DNA of 64,000 nt. Origin: CAVXXB01 sp963765585. Lineage in GTDB: Bacteria > Calditrichota > Calditrichia > JAJRVZ01. A program made the translations under genes and the position numbers. The DNA is taken from NCBI GenBank assembly GCA_963765585.1, contig CAVXXB010000010.1, positions 186,001 through 250,000 of the forward strand, given 5' to 3'. This document shows, piece after piece, positions 63,702 to 64,000 of this stretch (positions are counted from its first letter, which is position 1; each line of letters starts with the position of its first letter). The notes under the pieces are model-generated. The model did not search any database. It saw only the letters and a list, made by a program, of their open reading frames with translations, and had not been told where the DNA came from.

Positions 63702-64000
63702 ATGAAAGTTGCTTATTTATTAGTCACGATTATCTTATGTTCCATCACCGTTTATGCTGAGAGTATGGATGGTGTAATATTCCCGGATGTATATTATTTC
63801 CAATCCGGGGATTCGGCAATATATGCTGATTCGGAATTTGATCATTCGTCATGGATTTCATTTGGCCCGAAAGAATTTCCCTATGATGATTGGGAAGGCC
63901 TGGGTTGGTTTCGCTTTGAAATACGGGTCGATACGTCACTTCTTGATATTCCTCTGGGATTAACTGTTCAGCAGGTCGGCGCAGCGGAAATCTATCTGGA
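63702..64000 (+). CDS. N-terminus of an exported sensor-like protein (3' end outside window)
   Basis: Open frame from ATG 63702 (or ATG 63696) to the window end. A signal peptide is clear (M-K-V-A-Y-L-L-V-T-I-I-L-C-S, cleavage near V-Y-A-E). The following 80 residues, with W-I-S-F-G-P and G-L-G-W-F-R-F-E-I-R-V-D, Q-Q-V-G-A-A-E-I-Y-L, resemble the sugar-binding-like N-domain found before 7TM-DISM segments in histidine kinases and SpoIIE phosphatases. The effector part lies outside, so this stays a guess. Confidence 0.6.
   Translation, partial: MKVAYLLVTIILCSITVYAESMDGVIFPDVYYFQSGDSAIYADSEFDHSSWISFGPKEFPYDDWEGLGWFRFEIRVDTSLLDIPLGLTVQQVGAAEIYL

Overview
The window looks like one contig from an uncultivated bacterium of the FCB group (Fibrobacterota-Chlorobiota-Bacteroidota). 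Five surface proteins end in a type IX secretion (T9SS) sorting domain with the Q-N-Y-P-N-P-F-N-P motif, many genes have weak ribosome binding sites, and a FadL-type porin is present. The style resembles Ca. Neomarinimicrobiota, Calditrichota or KSB1, but no rRNA or ribosomal protein gene is available to confirm this. I see no tRNA, rRNA, CRISPR array, transposase or phage gene.

Layout. 1-10701: a cell-surface block with the end of a T9SS protein, two DigH-like GHL10 proteins, a TolB-like propeller and an N-acetylmuramoyl-L-alanine amidase, most with T9SS tails; it looks like a peptidoglycan-degrading or remodelling set. 10928-24153: a sulfur-redox island. One minus-strand operon (merR, SQR-like flavoprotein, DUF1641, TusE/DsrC, DsrE) runs from 14340 to 10928. 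A second (merR, psrA, psrB, nrfD) runs from 21440 to 17037, followed by two YeeE/YedE thiosulfate-transporter-like proteins and a rhodanese. Three Cys-rich MerR paralogues lie in or beside it, and two share the same palindromic operator. 22314-27345: a FadL porin and a large T9SS protein. 27719-43196: housekeeping and metabolism: an MFS-acyltransferase fusion, malate dehydrogenase, an UPF0173 hydrolase, an M1 peptidase, biotin ligase and a complete Na+-pumping carboxyl-transfer complex (oadG-oadA-oadB). 43613-55470: signalling: an ArsR/MBL pair, two ECF sigma/anti-sigma pairs (the second leading two alternating HEAT-repeat proteins), a LOV-SpoIIE phosphatase, and a second SpoIIE phosphatase with a GntR regulator. 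55799-64000: a DDAH-like enzyme, M1 peptidase, methyltransferase, ABC exporter, a thioredoxin-TPR protein and the start of a sensor protein.

The most notable find is the thioredoxin-TPR gene (63340 to 62192, minus strand). Its active site reads W-TGA-G-S-C, so it is probably a selenoprotein, and a hairpin matching the bacterial SECIS rules lies at the expected distance after the UGA.

Two properties cut across the window. Eight genes contain ten single-base frameshifts, several in short homopolymers, which looks more like sequencing error than gene decay. The intergenic spaces are filled with short-period repeats (7-bp STRR-like units, 9-10-bp units) and about four copies of a roughly 131-bp MITE-like element with terminal inverted repeats.
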